64,000 nucleotides of DNA from Prevotella sp. (GTDB lineage Bacteria; Bacteroidota; Bacteroidia; Bacteroidales; Bacteroidaceae), in NCBI GenBank assembly GCA_015060535.1, contig SUYH01000013.1:1-64000 (forward strand). The letters run 5' to 3'. The notes below the pieces were generated by a model that had not been told where the DNA came from, ran no database searches, and was given only the letters and a program-made list of their open reading frames with translations. The position numbers were made by a program, and so were the translations under genes. This document shows, in pieces, positions 35,086 through 44,327 of the stretch. Every line of letters begins with the position of its first letter. Positions within the stretch are counted from its first letter, which is position 1.

Positions 35086-36066
35086 ATGCAGAACACAACT
35101 ATCAAGCGCCGTGTGATAGGCGTAGACATCAGCAACGAACGGACTTCTTTTGCGATTGTCGACGTTCGCGGTAACATCATTGCTCATAGCTTTTTCCCCA
35201 CAGTAGACTACCTGGACGTCAACTCGTTTGTGTCTAAGTTGACCGAGGAGATCATGCTGTTGGCAGAGGCCAACGGCGGATACGAGACGATTCGTAGTAT
35301 CGGCATCAGTGCACCGAGTGCCAGCGCCATTTCGGGCTGTATAGAGAATGCTGCCAACTTGCCTTGGAAGGGCGTTATCCCGCTGCAGGCTATGATGCGC
35401 GACCGCCTGGGCATTGCCGTAGCACTGGGCAACGATGCTCATCTGTCGGCCTTGGGCGAGAAGATATACGGTTCGGCCCACGGCATGAAGAACTTCATCG
35501 TTATCAGTCTCGGTGTGGGACTGGGCAGTTGTTTCTTCTCGGAAGGTCATTCGCATGAGGGAGCTCATGGTTATGCCGGTGAGTTCGGTCATACGTGTCT
35601 GATAGACCAGGGACGTGACTGCGGCTGTGGTCGAAAGGGTTGTTTGGAGGCTTATGTGGCTGCAGCAGGCATCTTCCAGACGGCTCAAGAGGTGATGGAG
35701 GAGTCGGATGAGCCTTCGCTGATGCGCCAGGCAGAAGAGCTGACGCCACGTATCATCAAGGAGTTTTGCGATCAAGGTGATGCGCTGGCTATTGAGACAT
35801 ATCGCCGGACGGGTTATTTGCTGGGAATAGGACTAGCCAACTATGCAGGCATCGTCAATCCGGAGGCCATCATCTTCACGGGTGGCGTGTCGCATGCCGG
35901 CCATTGGATGTTCGACCCGCTGTGTGAGTCGTTTGAAAACCACCTCTTCGGCAATATGCGTGGAAAGGTGAAGATATTGATATCCGAGCTGAATGACCGC
36001 GAGCGGGATGTGCTGGGAGCCAGCGCGCTGGCCTGGGAGGTACAGGAATATTCGTTGTTCAAATAA
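35086..36066 (+). CDS. ROK-family sugar kinase or regulator
   Basis: 326 residues from ATG 35086 (the open frame from 35038 lies across the promoter). The ROK zinc motif CGCGRKGCLEAY (about residue 180) and the GxGxG phosphate loop SLGVGLGSC identify the family. Lacking a helix-turn-helix, it is probably a kinase (glucose, N-acetylmannosamine or a similar sugar) rather than a repressor. No sugar gene neighbour helps to decide. A terminator follows directly. Confidence 0.9.
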   Translation: MQNTTIKRRVIGVDISNERTSFAIVDVRGNIIAHSFFPTVDYLDVNSFVSKLTEEIMLLAEANGGYETIRSIGISAPSASAISGCIENAANLPWKGVIPLQAMMRDRLGIAVALGNDAHLSALGEKIYGSAHGMKNFIVISLGVGLGSCFFSEGHSHEGAHGYAGEFGHTCLIDQGRDCGCGRKGCLEAYVAAAGIFQTAQEVMEESDEPSLMRQAEELTPRIIKEFCDQGDALAIETYRRTGYLLGIGLANYAGIVNPEAIIFTGGVSHAGHWMFDPLCESFENHLFGNMRGKVKILISELNDRERDVLGASALAWEVQEYSLFK

Positions 36067-36074
36067 GAAAAAGA

Positions 36075-36102
36075 AAATCCCGACACTTAGTTGTCGGGAT
36101 TT
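36075..36102. terminator. Bidirectional terminator ROK/unknown membrane protein
   Basis: AAATCCCGACA (36075-36085) pairs perfectly with TGTCGGGATTT (36092-36102). On the minus strand it overlaps the last codons (GNPDN) of the next gene. Confidence 0.75.
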
Positions 36103-36659
36103 CCTTGATAGTGGTATGGCTTGATATTAGGATTGTCACCGATGTATTCATCGGGTACCACCACATCCTGAATCAGTCGCTGGTTGTACTTGCCACGTAC
36201 CGGACCGAGGTTCATTACGAGGTCGCTGTAGTAGACGGTCGAGATGACGATGCCGAATATGCCAAAGCCCACGCGTACACCCTCGGTATGCGTGTTGTTA
36301 CGGATGCGTGCGGTGCTGTAGAACGTGTGGCTGTAGGTCTCTATCTTATTGTATTTCCAACAGGCTTCCAGCACTTCCTTGTTGTCAAGCGTCGAGTCGG
36401 CCTGGCTGAAGGTACGTCCGATGTTCCAGACTATCTCGTCGATGACGTCGCCCTTGATGCTGTCATTGTCCTGCAGACACTGGCGCACGTTGTCTTCTGT
36501 CTCTATCATCATGATAGACTCGTTAGGTACTGACATGATGGCCACTATGCCAAGCAATAAGGCGAGGATGGCCAGAATGATGGCTTTACCCAAGCAGCTG
36601 TGATAGAATTCCTCGAAGATACTCTGTTTCTTGTAGGTGTTTCTGTTGAACTGTTCCAT
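36087..36659 (-). CDS. Unknown membrane protein, 190 residues
   Basis: No family is recognised. It has a basic/polar N-terminal segment (about 1-25), one or two hydrophobic helices (about 26-46 and near 125-145) and an extracytoplasmic C-terminal region with conserved-looking Asn/Tyr pairs (VVVPDEYIGDNPNIKPYHYQG). The stop codon lies in the terminator hairpin it shares with the ROK gene. It is just downstream of folE on the same strand (22-bp gap), so it may be cotranscribed. Confidence 0.6.
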   Translation of the reverse strand: MEQFNRNTYKKQSIFEEFYHSCLGKAIILAILALLLGIVAIMSVPNESIMMIETEDNVRQCLQDNDSIKGDVIDEIVWNIGRTFSQADSTLDNKEVLEACWKYNKIETYSHTFYSTARIRNNTHTEGVRVGFGIFGIVISTVYYSDLVMNLGPVRGKYNQRLIQDVVVPDEYIGDNPNIKPYHYQGNPDN

Positions 36660-36681
36660 AGATTTTTGCTCTTTAGGGGTT

Positions 36682-37269
36682 CTATTTGTTGTTATGAATA
36701 AGATTCATGAATTCCTGGCGGGTCTTGGCTTGGTTGAAAGCTCCGCTGAAGTCGCTGGTGGTAGTGATGCTGTTTTGCTTCTCTACACCGCGCATCTGCA
36801 TGCACATGTGTTGGGCCTCGACGACTACCATGACGCCTAGAGGCTTCAGCGTCTGCTGGATGCACTCCTTGATTTGGAGCGTCATGCGCTCCTGGACTTG
36901 CAGGCGATGGCTGTAGATGTCGACCACACGGGCTATCTTAGAGAGTCCGGTGATATACCCATTGGGGATGTAGGCCACGTGTACCTTGCCGTAGAAAGGC
37001 AACATGTGGTGTTCGCAAAGCGAGAAGAAGTCGATGTTCTTGACAATGACCATCTGCGAGTAGTCTTCCTTGAACAGGGCATCGGTGAGTACCTTGTGGG
37101 CATCCATCTCGTAACCGCGTGTCAGCACCTGCATGGCTTTGGCCACGCGCATAGGTGTCTTTAGCAGTCCCTCGCGTTCAGGATCCTCGCCCAGCAAGGT
37201 GAGGATCTCCTTGTAGTGGTCGGCCAGCTGGTCGAGTCCTTCTCTGAATATTTCGTTTTCCGGATACAC
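36682..37269 (-). CDS. folE: GTP cyclohydrolase I
   Basis: Protein of 195 residues with the zinc motif [16 protein letters not shown] and [13 protein letters not shown]. It opens and rearranges GTP to dihydroneopterin triphosphate, the first step of folate synthesis; folK, a later step, is at 55.7 kb. It starts 4 bp after the stop codon of the SPOR gene on the minus strand. Confidence 0.97.
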   Translation of the reverse strand: MYPENEIFREGLDQLADHYKEILTLLGEDPEREGLLKTPMRVAKAMQVLTRGYEMDAHKVLTDALFKEDYSQMVIVKNIDFFSLCEHHMLPFYGKVHVAYIPNGYITGLSKIARVVDIYSHRLQVQERMTLQIKECIQQTLKPLGVMVVVEAQHMCMQMRGVEKQNSITTTSDFSGAFNQAKTRQEFMNLIHNNK

Positions 37270-37273
37270 AGTC

Positions 37274-37885
37274 TTAATAAGCTACGGTTATTTTTCCCTT
37301 GACGATGGTGGCTTGCGTATAGCCGATATTACGCAGGGTAACCAGCATCTGGTGAGCCTCCTCGTAGGTACGGTAGTTTCCCACGCGGCATATCCAGCGT
37401 GGAGAGTAGAAGTGGGCATAGACGGGCACGGTGCTGAAATGGGCCTTGATGTCATCACGTATGCGCTCTGCCTTCTGACGGTCGGCACGTGAGTTGCCAC
37501 CAGCAAAGACCTGTACACGATAGCCAGTGACTTTCATGCCACGCATGATCTTCTTGGAGGTGTCGATGGTGTCGGGAATGGCGCTCGTGGTCGTGGGGCT
37601 AGTAGAACTAGTATGACTAGTAGTACTAGTATGACTAGTTGAACTAGAGGGACTAGTAGTACTAGTATGACTAGTAGAACTAGTTTGGCTGGGCTTGGCG
37701 GCCTGCCCTGACGACTTGATGCCCAGAGTGGCTGAGTTGACGAGCTGGTCGATGACGGAGTCCTGACGGATGGTTATCGAGCCCTGGCCAGCTACCTGCT
37801 TCTGGATGCGCTGGGTGAAAGTTTGTGCATCGGCATTGGTCAGAATGCCGATACACAAGATGATGATACTAATGAGTCGTCTCAT
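37274..37885 (-). CDS. SPOR-domain protein with a repetitive Ser/Thr linker
   Basis: 203 residues from ATG 37885, which overlaps the tpiA stop by a TGA/ATG junction. Signal peptide [21 protein letters not shown] Ser/Thr/His/Pro linker of about 30 residues ([12 protein letters not shown] triplets) is encoded by ten 9-bp CTAG units at 37599-37688. A C-terminal SPOR domain (about 125-200) should bind denuded glycan strands at the division septum. The linker length is likely to vary by repeat slippage. Confidence 0.9.
   Translation of the reverse strand: MRRLISIIILCIGILTNADAQTFTQRIQKQVAGQGSITIRQDSVIDQLVNSATLGIKSSGQAAKPSQTSSTSHTSTTSPSSSTSHTSTTSHTSSTSPTTTSAIPDTIDTSKKIMRGMKVTGYRVQVFAGGNSRADRQKAERIRDDIKAHFSTVPVYAHFYSPRWICRVGNYRTYEEAHQMLVTLRNIGYTQATIVKGKITVAY
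37599..37688. repeat. 9-bp CTAG tandem repeat inside the SPOR gene
   Basis: Ten units of CTAG plus five bases, exact 9-bp period, translating on the minus strand into a three-residue repeat rich in Thr/Ser. Same period and core as the intergenic array at 31171-31215. Confidence 0.8.
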
Positions 37886-38643
37886 TTCTTCCAAGCATCA
37901 ATGATGCCCTTGAAGTCGGCACACTTGAGCGATGCACCGCCAATCAGGCCACCGTCAATGTCAGCCTTGGCGAACAGCTCAGGAGCATTGCTGGCCTTGC
38001 AGCTGCCACCATACAGAATGCTGGTGTCATCGGCAACAGCCTGACCATACTTCTCGGCAACGATAGAACGGATGTAAGCGTGAATCTCCTCAGCCTGCTC
38101 TGCAGTAGCGGTCTTGCCGGTACCAATAGCCCAGATAGGCTCGTAGGCAATAATGATCTGACGGAAGTCAGCCTCGCTGAGGTTGAATACCGAACCCTCG
38201 AGCTCTGCCTTTACGACCTCGTTCTGCTTGTTAGCTTCACGCTCAGCCAGTGACTCACCAATGCAGAAGATTACCTTCAGGCCATTCTTCAGGGCCAGCA
38301 GCACCTTCTCCTTCAAGATCTCGGGAGTCTCCTTGTAGTACTCACGACGCTCAGAGTGGCCGAGGATGACATACTGGGCACCAGTAGACTTAACCATCTC
38401 AGCGCTTACCTCACCGGTGAAAGCACCCTTCTCCTTGTCAGCGCAATTCTCAGCACCCAGGCCGATGACACTGCCCTCCAGCACGTTGGCTACAGAAGCC
38501 AGGTGGATAAATGGGGTGCAGATGACTACATCACAGTTGGGCTTCTCGGCCTTCAATGCTTCACTGAGCTCCTTAGCCAGAGCTACTCCTTCTTGCAGGT
38601 TCAGGTTCATCTTCCAGTTGCCTGCTACAATCTTCTTTCTCAT
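37882..38643 (-). CDS. tpiA: Triosephosphate isomerase (internal start)
   Basis: From ATG 38643 the enzyme has the expected length of about 253 residues. Active-site residues are present: Lys in AGNWKMNL, His in ILGHSERR and the catalytic Glu in [11 protein letters not shown], plus the phosphate loop YGGS. It interconverts dihydroxyacetone phosphate and glyceraldehyde 3-phosphate. The same frame is open upstream into the BT_3928-like protein with no stop codon, so a fused form is also possible. The A-rich stretch before ATG 38643 (AAACAAAAAGAAAATT) is a typical Bacteroidota initiation region. Confidence 0.93.
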   Translation of the reverse strand: MRKKIVAGNWKMNLNLQEGVALAKELSEALKAEKPNCDVVICTPFIHLASVANVLEGSVIGLGAENCADKEKGAFTGEVSAEMVKSTGAQYVILGHSERREYYKETPEILKEKVLLALKNGLKVIFCIGESLAEREANKQNEVVKAELEGSVFNLSEADFRQIIIAYEPIWAIGTGKTATAEQAEEIHAYIRSIVAEKYGQAVADDTSILYGGSCKASNAPELFAKADIDGGLIGGASLKCADFKGIIDAWKK

Positions 38644-39816
38644 AATTTTCTTTTTGTTTATTAAATGATAAGTATCTTTTTCTATTTGACGTATAAAACG
38701 TGACCACGTCCAAAGACGGTCGGCTATGGTCAGCAGAACCAGCGGCAGCACATACCACAGCAGGATGAAGAGAATCTTCTGCGCCACGGAGTCGTCGGGT
38801 ATCCGTCCGATGGCTTGTTGGCTCAGTGGCTTCTGCTCCATGTTCTCTTCAATGACGGGCAGGTTGTTGTGGCTCCACTTGCCTATGATGATACCGTCCT
38901 TCAGGAGCAGCATGCCGGGGTTGCTGCGAATGATGGTGCGTAGCACCGTCTCGTCGGTCTGGCAGAACGGGTATTCTGCTCCCGTGATGTCGCGCCAGCG
39001 GAAGATGCCTTTCTGACCACTGGCTGTCAGACAGTAGAAGCCATAGTCCATGTCGTCGGCATACTCGTAGAGCTCGTTGATACGGTCCAGCTGGCTGTCG
39101 TCTGCCTGTTCCAGATGGGGCGATACCAGCAGGAAGGTATAGCTTCGGCTGTTGAACAGGGAGTCGGTGATGTCTTCACCGTTGTCCATCCGCTCGATGA
39201 AGAAGTCGGCATAAGGCGACTCCTTGCCTTCCATCATCTGCTGCCAGCCCTTGCGGAGGTCTGTACCTATATGATAAGGACGGAAGTCGAAGTAGGGCAG
39301 GTCGTAGAGTGACCATCCTGACACGAAGACGATGAACAGTGCCGAGTAGTTGGTGACAATCCACTGGTTGCTCCGTGACACGAAGCGCATCATGTCCAAC
39401 GGCCACTTCCTGACCACCACGGCCAGTACGAGCAGTAGCACATTCTTCCAGAACGTCTGCCAATTGGTCAATACTACGGCATCACCGAAGCACCCGCAGT
39501 CGCTGATGGGATCGGCCAGTGCCAGCCATAGCGTAAGGGGTGTCATGATGAGCATCATCAGCAGCACCAGACGCGACACCAGACGGCGGCGGATGGCAAA
39601 CAGCAGACAGATGCCCGTGCCGAACTCGAAAGCCGACAACAAGACCGCTGCGCCCAGCGTTAACATGTCTGGCGCATACTGCCCCAAGTGCAGCGCCTCC
39701 AGATAGTCGGCTATCTTATATTGTGTGCCCAGCGGGTCGATGGCTTTCACGAATCCTGAGAGGATCAAGACCAGGGCCAGCACCAGTCGGGCGATATTTA
39801 CTATTACCCTCCTCAC
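37882..39816 (-). CDS. In-frame fusion: BT_3928/DoxX-like membrane protein plus TIM
   Basis: One uninterrupted frame of 644 codons. Residues about 1-160 hold four to five helices of the DoxX/MauE type, including the CGCFGD motif; about 170-345 form an extracytoplasmic domain; about 350-372 is a last membrane helix followed by a basic cytoplasmic segment; about 392-644 are triosephosphate isomerase. In related genomes I expect two separate genes with a stop codon between. Here the joining codons read [11 protein letters not shown] without a stop. The topology would leave TIM on the cytoplasmic side. Either a true fusion or two products from one frame. Confidence 0.7.
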   Translation of the reverse strand: MRRVIVNIARLVLALVLILSGFVKAIDPLGTQYKIADYLEALHLGQYAPDMLTLGAAVLLSAFEFGTGICLLFAIRRRLVSRLVLLMMLIMTPLTLWLALADPISDCGCFGDAVVLTNWQTFWKNVLLLVLAVVVRKWPLDMMRFVSRSNQWIVTNYSALFIVFVSGWSLYDLPYFDFRPYHIGTDLRKGWQQMMEGKESPYADFFIERMDNGEDITDSLFNSRSYTFLLVSPHLEQADDSQLDRINELYEYADDMDYGFYCLTASGQKGIFRWRDITGAEYPFCQTDETVLRTIIRSNPGMLLLKDGIIIGKWSHNNLPVIEENMEQKPLSQQAIGRIPDDSVAQKILFILLWYVLPLVLLTIADRLWTWSRFIRQIEKDTYHLINKKKIMRKKIVAGNWKMNLNLQEGVALAKELSEALKAEKPNCDVVICTPFIHLASVANVLEGSVIGLGAENCADKEKGAFTGEVSAEMVKSTGAQYVILGHSERREYYKETPEILKEKVLLALKNGLKVIFCIGESLAEREANKQNEVVKAELEGSVFNLSEADFRQIIIAYEPIWAIGTGKTATAEQAEEIHAYIRSIVAEKYGQAVADDTSILYGGSCKASNAPELFAKADIDGGLIGGASLKCADFKGIIDAWKK

Positions 39817-40373
39817 CTCTCTTCGTTCAGCTTGATGCAGCCAAACACAGCGTAATTGATGATGTCCATGTAATTGGCATCAATGCCTTCACTCACCTTG
39901 GTGCGCTCACCTCTCACCTCGAGCTCTTCAATCTCCTTGATGCGCTCAATCTTGGTCAGGATGAAGTCGGTATAAGAACTGACGCGCATGCCTCGCCACG
40001 CTTCGTCGTAGTCGTGGTTCTTGCGCTTCATCAGTTCCAGCGCCTCGTGGGCATATTGGTCGTACAACTTCATGGCCTCTTCGTTGGTAATGTCGACGGT
40101 ATCGGCAAAGCCGTTGTATATCTGTATCAGACCTACTATACCGTAGTTGATGAGGGCCACGAACTCAGGACGGATGCCTTCGCCCACCAGCGACTCCTTC
40201 TTAATTTCCAGCGAACGGATGCGCTTGGCCTTGATGAACAGCTGGTCGGTCAGCGACTGTGGGCGCAGGATACGCCATGAAGCCCCATAGTCGTGGAGCT
40301 TCTTCTCAAACAAGGAGCGACACTCCTGTATCACCTGTTCGAACTGGGCGTTGGTCTTCTCGTTGGCTGTCAT
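39813..40373 (-). CDS. DUF1599 family protein
   Basis: Protein of 186 residues made of two related halves: [22 protein letters not shown].. near 25-50 and [22 protein letters not shown] near 115-138. The repeated DYxxxWR pattern suggests a duplicated nucleotide-binding or metal-dependent unit; DUF1599 is otherwise of unknown function. It overlaps the membrane/TIM gene by 4 bp and they share an operon. Confidence 0.88.
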   Translation of the reverse strand: MTANEKTNAQFEQVIQECRSLFEKKLHDYGASWRILRPQSLTDQLFIKAKRIRSLEIKKESLVGEGIRPEFVALINYGIVGLIQIYNGFADTVDITNEEAMKLYDQYAHEALELMKRKNHDYDEAWRGMRVSSYTDFILTKIERIKEIEELEVRGERTKVSEGIDANYMDIINYAVFGCIKLNEER

Positions 40374-40379
40374 GTCTGT

Positions 40380-42047
40380 TTAGAAATTGATGGCGAACGA
40401 GGCTCCCAGCACAAAGGAGTTCATATTCTTCTTAATACTCTTCTCGGCGGTAAACCATTCCTTGTATTCAGCAGGGGAAATGGATGCCATATCCACGGGG
40501 AACAGGTCCTTGAAGAATCCTCCCGTGTCGTAGTTCATGGTATAGGTCTTGCGTGCGAAGTCATAGTCGATGAACACCTTCCATGAGAAGTTCTGCTTGT
40601 AGGCATAGGTCAGCGAGATGCCAGTGCCATATTTCATGGTATTGTTGCCGCTGACGGTAAAGTAATCCCATTCCGTAGAGAAAGGACGGCTATTGTCCAC
40701 ATGATATTGATAATTGCCATCAGGAATAAGACTGTTGCCACTTAAGCGACCTTCCAGACTCAGCTCCTGCATGATGCTACGACCAATCAGCACTTTCGTA
40801 CCTAGTGCAAAACGATCTGACAGTGGAAAGTTGAAATATACACCCAGGTCGGCAGCGAATTCGGTCAGGTGGTCGCTCTCGATAACGAAGTCGATATCGC
40901 TGAGAGCCTCTTCTACGTCGGGGTCTATAGTTCCATCTTCATCGGTGTAGAAGTAGAAGGCATCGTCCCAGCCTCTATCTACGATGTCGTTCCAGCCATT
41001 GATAGGTGAGCTCTTTACGCGCAAACGTCCACCCACTCCGACGTAGGGATTGAAGAAGTAGGCGCCTTCAGCACTTACCGCTGTGGATGCGCGGAACTTC
41101 AAGTTCATGTTGTCGGCCCAACCGAAGTCTGTCATGTCGAAGTCGAGGTTACGCGAGCCCAGTCCGATACCCATATTGATAGAAAAGAATGATGGGTGGT
41201 CGATGACGCTGGCCATGCCGGGAATGTCGTTGCGTAGCAAACCCTTACCCTTGAACATCAGGTCGCAAAGCGCATAGCCCAATTCTGTTGACATAATACC
41301 GATACCTGCTCCTGAGAGTACATCGCTGATCCAGTGACGGTTGTTCAAGACACGCATTACACCCGTAGCAGTAGCAACACCGTAACCAGCTACCGAGAAC
41401 CAGGGAGAACGGGTCAGACCGTACTCCTTGTGCAGCATGGTAGCACCTACAAATGCGGTGGCCGTATGACCTGAAGGCCATGAGTTAGCTGTACTTCCGT
41501 CTGGACGCATCTCCTTGGCAGTATTTTTGATGGTGTTGACAAGGAGTGCCATGATACCATAGCTCATACCCGCATTAGCCAGCAAACGGGGCCAGTCGCT
41601 ACGTCCCTCATAGCCACCGAGCTTCAGACCGACAACGGCAGCAGGCCCAAAGAACTGGGTGTAGTCGTCAATACCCGTTTTGAAACTTGTAACCAGTGAG
41701 TGCTTGGCTTGCTGCTTGAAGGCATTTTTCTCACTTTTGGCAATGATACCAGCCACGAAAAGGGGAATACCAGCGAAAGTAATGTCGTCCATGAACTTGT
41801 AGGGCTTTACACCTGGATTGGTCTTCGACTTGAAGAAATCAAAGTCGGGCTTCCAGCTGTTGGTCGTCGTCTCCATGCTCATGTTGTGGGCAAGGGCATT
41901 GACGTAGGCTGCAGGTTGTGCATCCAGTTTGACCAGCTTGGCTTCCATTTCAGGAACCTCCATGGTGACGGGCTCCATGTCGAGATAAGTGTCAGCACTT
42001 GCATGCATGGCAAGCGTAACTAGTAATGTGGTTAGGAACAGTTTCAT
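40380..42047 (-). CDS. PAP2-family phosphatase with C-terminal beta-barrel
   Basis: Protein of 555 residues with a signal peptide (about 1-18). The PAP2 motif is present: KEMRPDGS (motif 1), PSGHTATAF (motif 2, about 190) and R..NNRHWISDV (motif 3, about 232). The C-terminal half (about 290-555) consists of alternating strands ending in an aromatic Phe, as in outer-membrane beta-barrel proteins. It may remove phosphate from lipid A or from undecaprenyl lipids on the outer side. Bipartite PAP2/barrel proteins of this size occur in Bacteroidota. Confidence 0.85.
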   Translation of the reverse strand: MKLFLTTLLVTLAMHASADTYLDMEPVTMEVPEMEAKLVKLDAQPAAYVNALAHNMSMETTTNSWKPDFDFFKSKTNPGVKPYKFMDDITFAGIPLFVAGIIAKSEKNAFKQQAKHSLVTSFKTGIDDYTQFFGPAAVVGLKLGGYEGRSDWPRLLANAGMSYGIMALLVNTIKNTAKEMRPDGSTANSWPSGHTATAFVGATMLHKEYGLTRSPWFSVAGYGVATATGVMRVLNNRHWISDVLSGAGIGIMSTELGYALCDLMFKGKGLLRNDIPGMASVIDHPSFFSINMGIGLGSRNLDFDMTDFGWADNMNLKFRASTAVSAEGAYFFNPYVGVGGRLRVKSSPINGWNDIVDRGWDDAFYFYTDEDGTIDPDVEEALSDIDFVIESDHLTEFAADLGVYFNFPLSDRFALGTKVLIGRSIMQELSLEGRLSGNSLIPDGNYQYHVDNSRPFSTEWDYFTVSGNNTMKYGTGISLTYAYKQNFSWKVFIDYDFARKTYTMNYDTGGFFKDLFPVDMASISPAEYKEWFTAEKSIKKNMNSFVLGASFAINF

Positions 42048-42083
42048 AGCTATTTCTTTTTAAACCTATTTATATTTTGTGTG

Positions 42084-42091
42084 CAAAGGTA
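42084..42091 (-). promoter_or_regulatory. -7 element of PAP2 gene
   Basis: TACCTTTG on the minus strand, 37 bp upstream of the start codon. A GTTG at about -33 (42111-42114) is a partial match. It is divergent from the CCA gene promoter 44 bp away. Confidence 0.55.
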
Positions 42092-42134
42092 GCGATTATT
42101 TTACAATAAGCAACCATTTTTCGCAATTATTTTG

Positions 42135-42142
42135 TACCTTTG
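42135..42142 (+). promoter_or_regulatory. -7 element of CCA nucleotidyltransferase gene
   Basis: TACCTTTG, 28 bp before ATG 42170. Confidence 0.55.
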
Positions 42143-42169
42143 TACCCAAATTCACCATTTCAAGGCATC

Positions 42170-43597
42170 ATGAAGCTATATTCAGACAAGGCATTAGCTC
42201 AGATATTAGACCAGGAAATCTTCCGCCAGATTTCATCCGTAGCCGATGGGCTGGGGGTGGAGTGCTATGTGGTGGGAGGCTATGTGCGTGATATCTTCCT
42301 TGAACGTCCAAGCGACGACATTGATGTGGTGGTGGTAGGCAGCGGCATAGAAGTGGCTAAAGGGTTAAAGCAGCTGTTAGGCAAGCATGCCCACTTGAGC
42401 GTTTTTAAGAATTTCGGTACAGCACAGGTGAAGTACCGCCAGCAGGAGGTGGAGTTCGTGGGGGCACGTAAGGAGAGCTACAGCCACGATTCGCGCAAGC
42501 CGATAGTTGAGAACGGCACGCTGGAGGACGACCAGAACCGTCGCGACTTCACCATCAATGCGATGGCTATCTGTCTGAACAAGGCTCGCTTCGGTGAGTT
42601 GGTAGACCCTTTTAATGGTATTGCCGACCTGGAGGATGGTATCATAGCCACCCCACTTGACCCAGAGGTAACGTTCAGCGACGACCCGCTGCGCATGATG
42701 CGTTGTATTCGCTTTGCCACCCAGCTGAACTTCCAGATCGAAGACGAGACGTTTGAAGCCTTGCAGCGCATGGCCGACCGCATCAAGATCGTCAGCGGTG
42801 AGCGTATTGAAGTGGAATTGAACAAGATCATGATGGCACCACATCCCAGTATTGGCTTGGAGCTGTTGCAACGCAGCGGTTTGATGAACCTCATCCTGCC
42901 CGAACTGGCTGCACTTGATATCGTGGAAAAGCGTGACGGACGGGCTCATAAGAACAATTTCTACCACACGCTGGAAGTGCTGGAGAATGTGTGTAAGCAC
43001 CAAGCTTCTTTATGGCTAAGGTGGGGGGCCTTGCTTCACGATGTGGGCAAGACGAAGTCGAAGCGTTGGGAGCCAGGGGTGGGATGGACTTTCCACAACC
43101 ATAACATCATAGGGGCTAAGATGGTGCCTCAGATTTTCCGCAGGCTGAAGTTGCCTATGGGGGCTGAGATGAAATATGTGCAAAAGTTGGTTGACCTGCA
43201 CATGCGTCCTCAGGTCATTGCCGACAGTGAGGTGACCGATAGTGCTGTGCGCCGCCTGCTGAATGATGCCGGCGAGGATATTGACGATCTGATGACCCTC
43301 TGCGAGGCAGACATCACATCGAAGAACGAGGTGCGTAAGAAGATGTTCCTGGAGAATTTCCGTATGGTGCGCGAAAAACTGGCTGACCTCAAGGAAAAAG
43401 ACTACAAGCGCCTGTTGCAGCCCGTCATTGACGGCAATGAGATCATGGAGATGTTTCATCTGCAGCCCTCACGTGAGGTCGGTGTGCTGAAACAGTATCT
43501 GAAAGATGCCGTCTTGGACAATCGTGTAGCCAATGAGCGTGAGCCGCTCATGGCGTTGCTCCTCGAGAAGGCTAGGCAGATGGGTCTTGTCTCTTGA
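42170..43597 (+). CDS. CCA tRNA nucleotidyltransferase with HD domain
   Basis: 475 residues from ATG 42170. The nucleotidyltransferase head has GGYVRDIFLERPSDDIDVVV (about 32-51) and RDFTINAMA. A C-terminal HD domain (LLHDVGKTKSKR, about 291) should have phosphatase or phosphodiesterase activity. It adds or repairs the 3' CCA end of tRNAs. Its last 26 bases overlap the convergent sigma-factor gene at their 3' ends. Confidence 0.93.
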   Translation: MKLYSDKALAQILDQEIFRQISSVADGLGVECYVVGGYVRDIFLERPSDDIDVVVVGSGIEVAKGLKQLLGKHAHLSVFKNFGTAQVKYRQQEVEFVGARKESYSHDSRKPIVENGTLEDDQNRRDFTINAMAICLNKARFGELVDPFNGIADLEDGIIATPLDPEVTFSDDPLRMMRCIRFATQLNFQIEDETFEALQRMADRIKIVSGERIEVELNKIMMAPHPSIGLELLQRSGLMNLILPELAALDIVEKRDGRAHKNNFYHTLEVLENVCKHQASLWLRWGALLHDVGKTKSKRWEPGVGWTFHNHNIIGAKMVPQIFRRLKLPMGAEMKYVQKLVDLHMRPQVIADSEVTDSAVRRLLNDAGEDIDDLMTLCEADITSKNEVRKKMFLENFRMVREKLADLKEKDYKRLLQPVIDGNEIMEMFHLQPSREVGVLKQYLKDAVLDNRVANEREPLMALLLEKARQMGLVS

Positions 43598-44126
43598 GTT
43601 TGCGTACCGCTTTGTCGCGAATCTGGCGTACACGTTCCCGCTTCAGCCCTAATTCCATTCCTATCTCTGCCATCGTCATTCGTTGGCAGTCAATGCCGAA
43701 GAATCGTTTGATGACGGCTTGTTCGCGTTCGTTCAGTGTGCCGATGGCAGTCATCAATTCGTCCGATAGGGCATTCTGCTCTAAGGTGGCATCAGTACGG
43801 GGGGCGTCCTTGTCTTCCAGAACGTTCAATAATGTAAAATTATTGTTCGAACCAACGGGTAGACTTTCGTCTGTTGACAAGACGGGCATTTCACCCGTCA
43901 CACGCTTGATGGCATCCTCGATACTCTGGCGGATGTAAGGGGCGGCAAAGGTGACGAAAGGCTTACCTCTACTGGGGTCGAATTTGTCAGCAGCTTTCAT
44001 CAGTCCGATACTTCCCTCGCTCACCAGGTCGTCGGTGCTCAGCAGGTCGTTTTTATACTGTCGGGCCAGCGTTACCACATAACCCATATTGCTCGTGATC
44101 AGATGATCTCTTTCGTTTCTGTCCAT
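43572..44126 (-). CDS. Sigma-70 factor, short group (RpoD-like regions 2-4)
   Basis: Protein of 184 residues, shorter than the main sigma factor of Bacteroidota (about 286). It begins directly in region 2 (MDRNERDHLITSNMGYVVTLARQYKN), with KPFVTFAAPYIRQSIEDAIKR near 55-75, and ends with region 4 (LNEREQAVIKRFFG... RERVRQIRDKAVRKLKR). The region 1.2 segment is missing. It is probably an alternative sigma factor, not the housekeeping one. Convergent overlap of 26 bp with the CCA gene. Confidence 0.88.
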   Translation of the reverse strand: MDRNERDHLITSNMGYVVTLARQYKNDLLSTDDLVSEGSIGLMKAADKFDPSRGKPFVTFAAPYIRQSIEDAIKRVTGEMPVLSTDESLPVGSNNNFTLLNVLEDKDAPRTDATLEQNALSDELMTAIGTLNEREQAVIKRFFGIDCQRMTMAEIGMELGLKRERVRQIRDKAVRKLKRQDPSA

Positions 44127-44151
44127 CGGTCTCTTTTTCTGTTATTGGTTG

Positions 44152-44183
44152 CAAAGATACGAATATTATTTGGTAATAACAAA
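44152..44183 (-). promoter_or_regulatory. Promoter of the short sigma factor gene
   Basis: On the minus strand TTTG (44180-44183) and TATCTTTG (44152-44159) with a 20-bp spacer, 25 bp before ATG 44126. Confidence 0.75.
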
Positions 44184-44248
44184 GGCTATTGCTTAATAAA
44201 GTTTGTTAAATATGACTCTTCTTCTTTATATATATAAGATGTTTTTAG

Positions 44249-44256
44249 TAATTTTG
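44249..44256 (+). promoter_or_regulatory. -7 element of RND efflux operon
   Basis: TAATTTTG, 71 bp before ATG 44328. No regulator gene lies next to it. Confidence 0.55.
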
Positions 44257-44327
44257 CATGCTCAAAAACTTATTTTAAGCGAATGAGTTTCCAAAGAGAA
44301 AGATAGAAAATTAATTAAGTAATAGGT

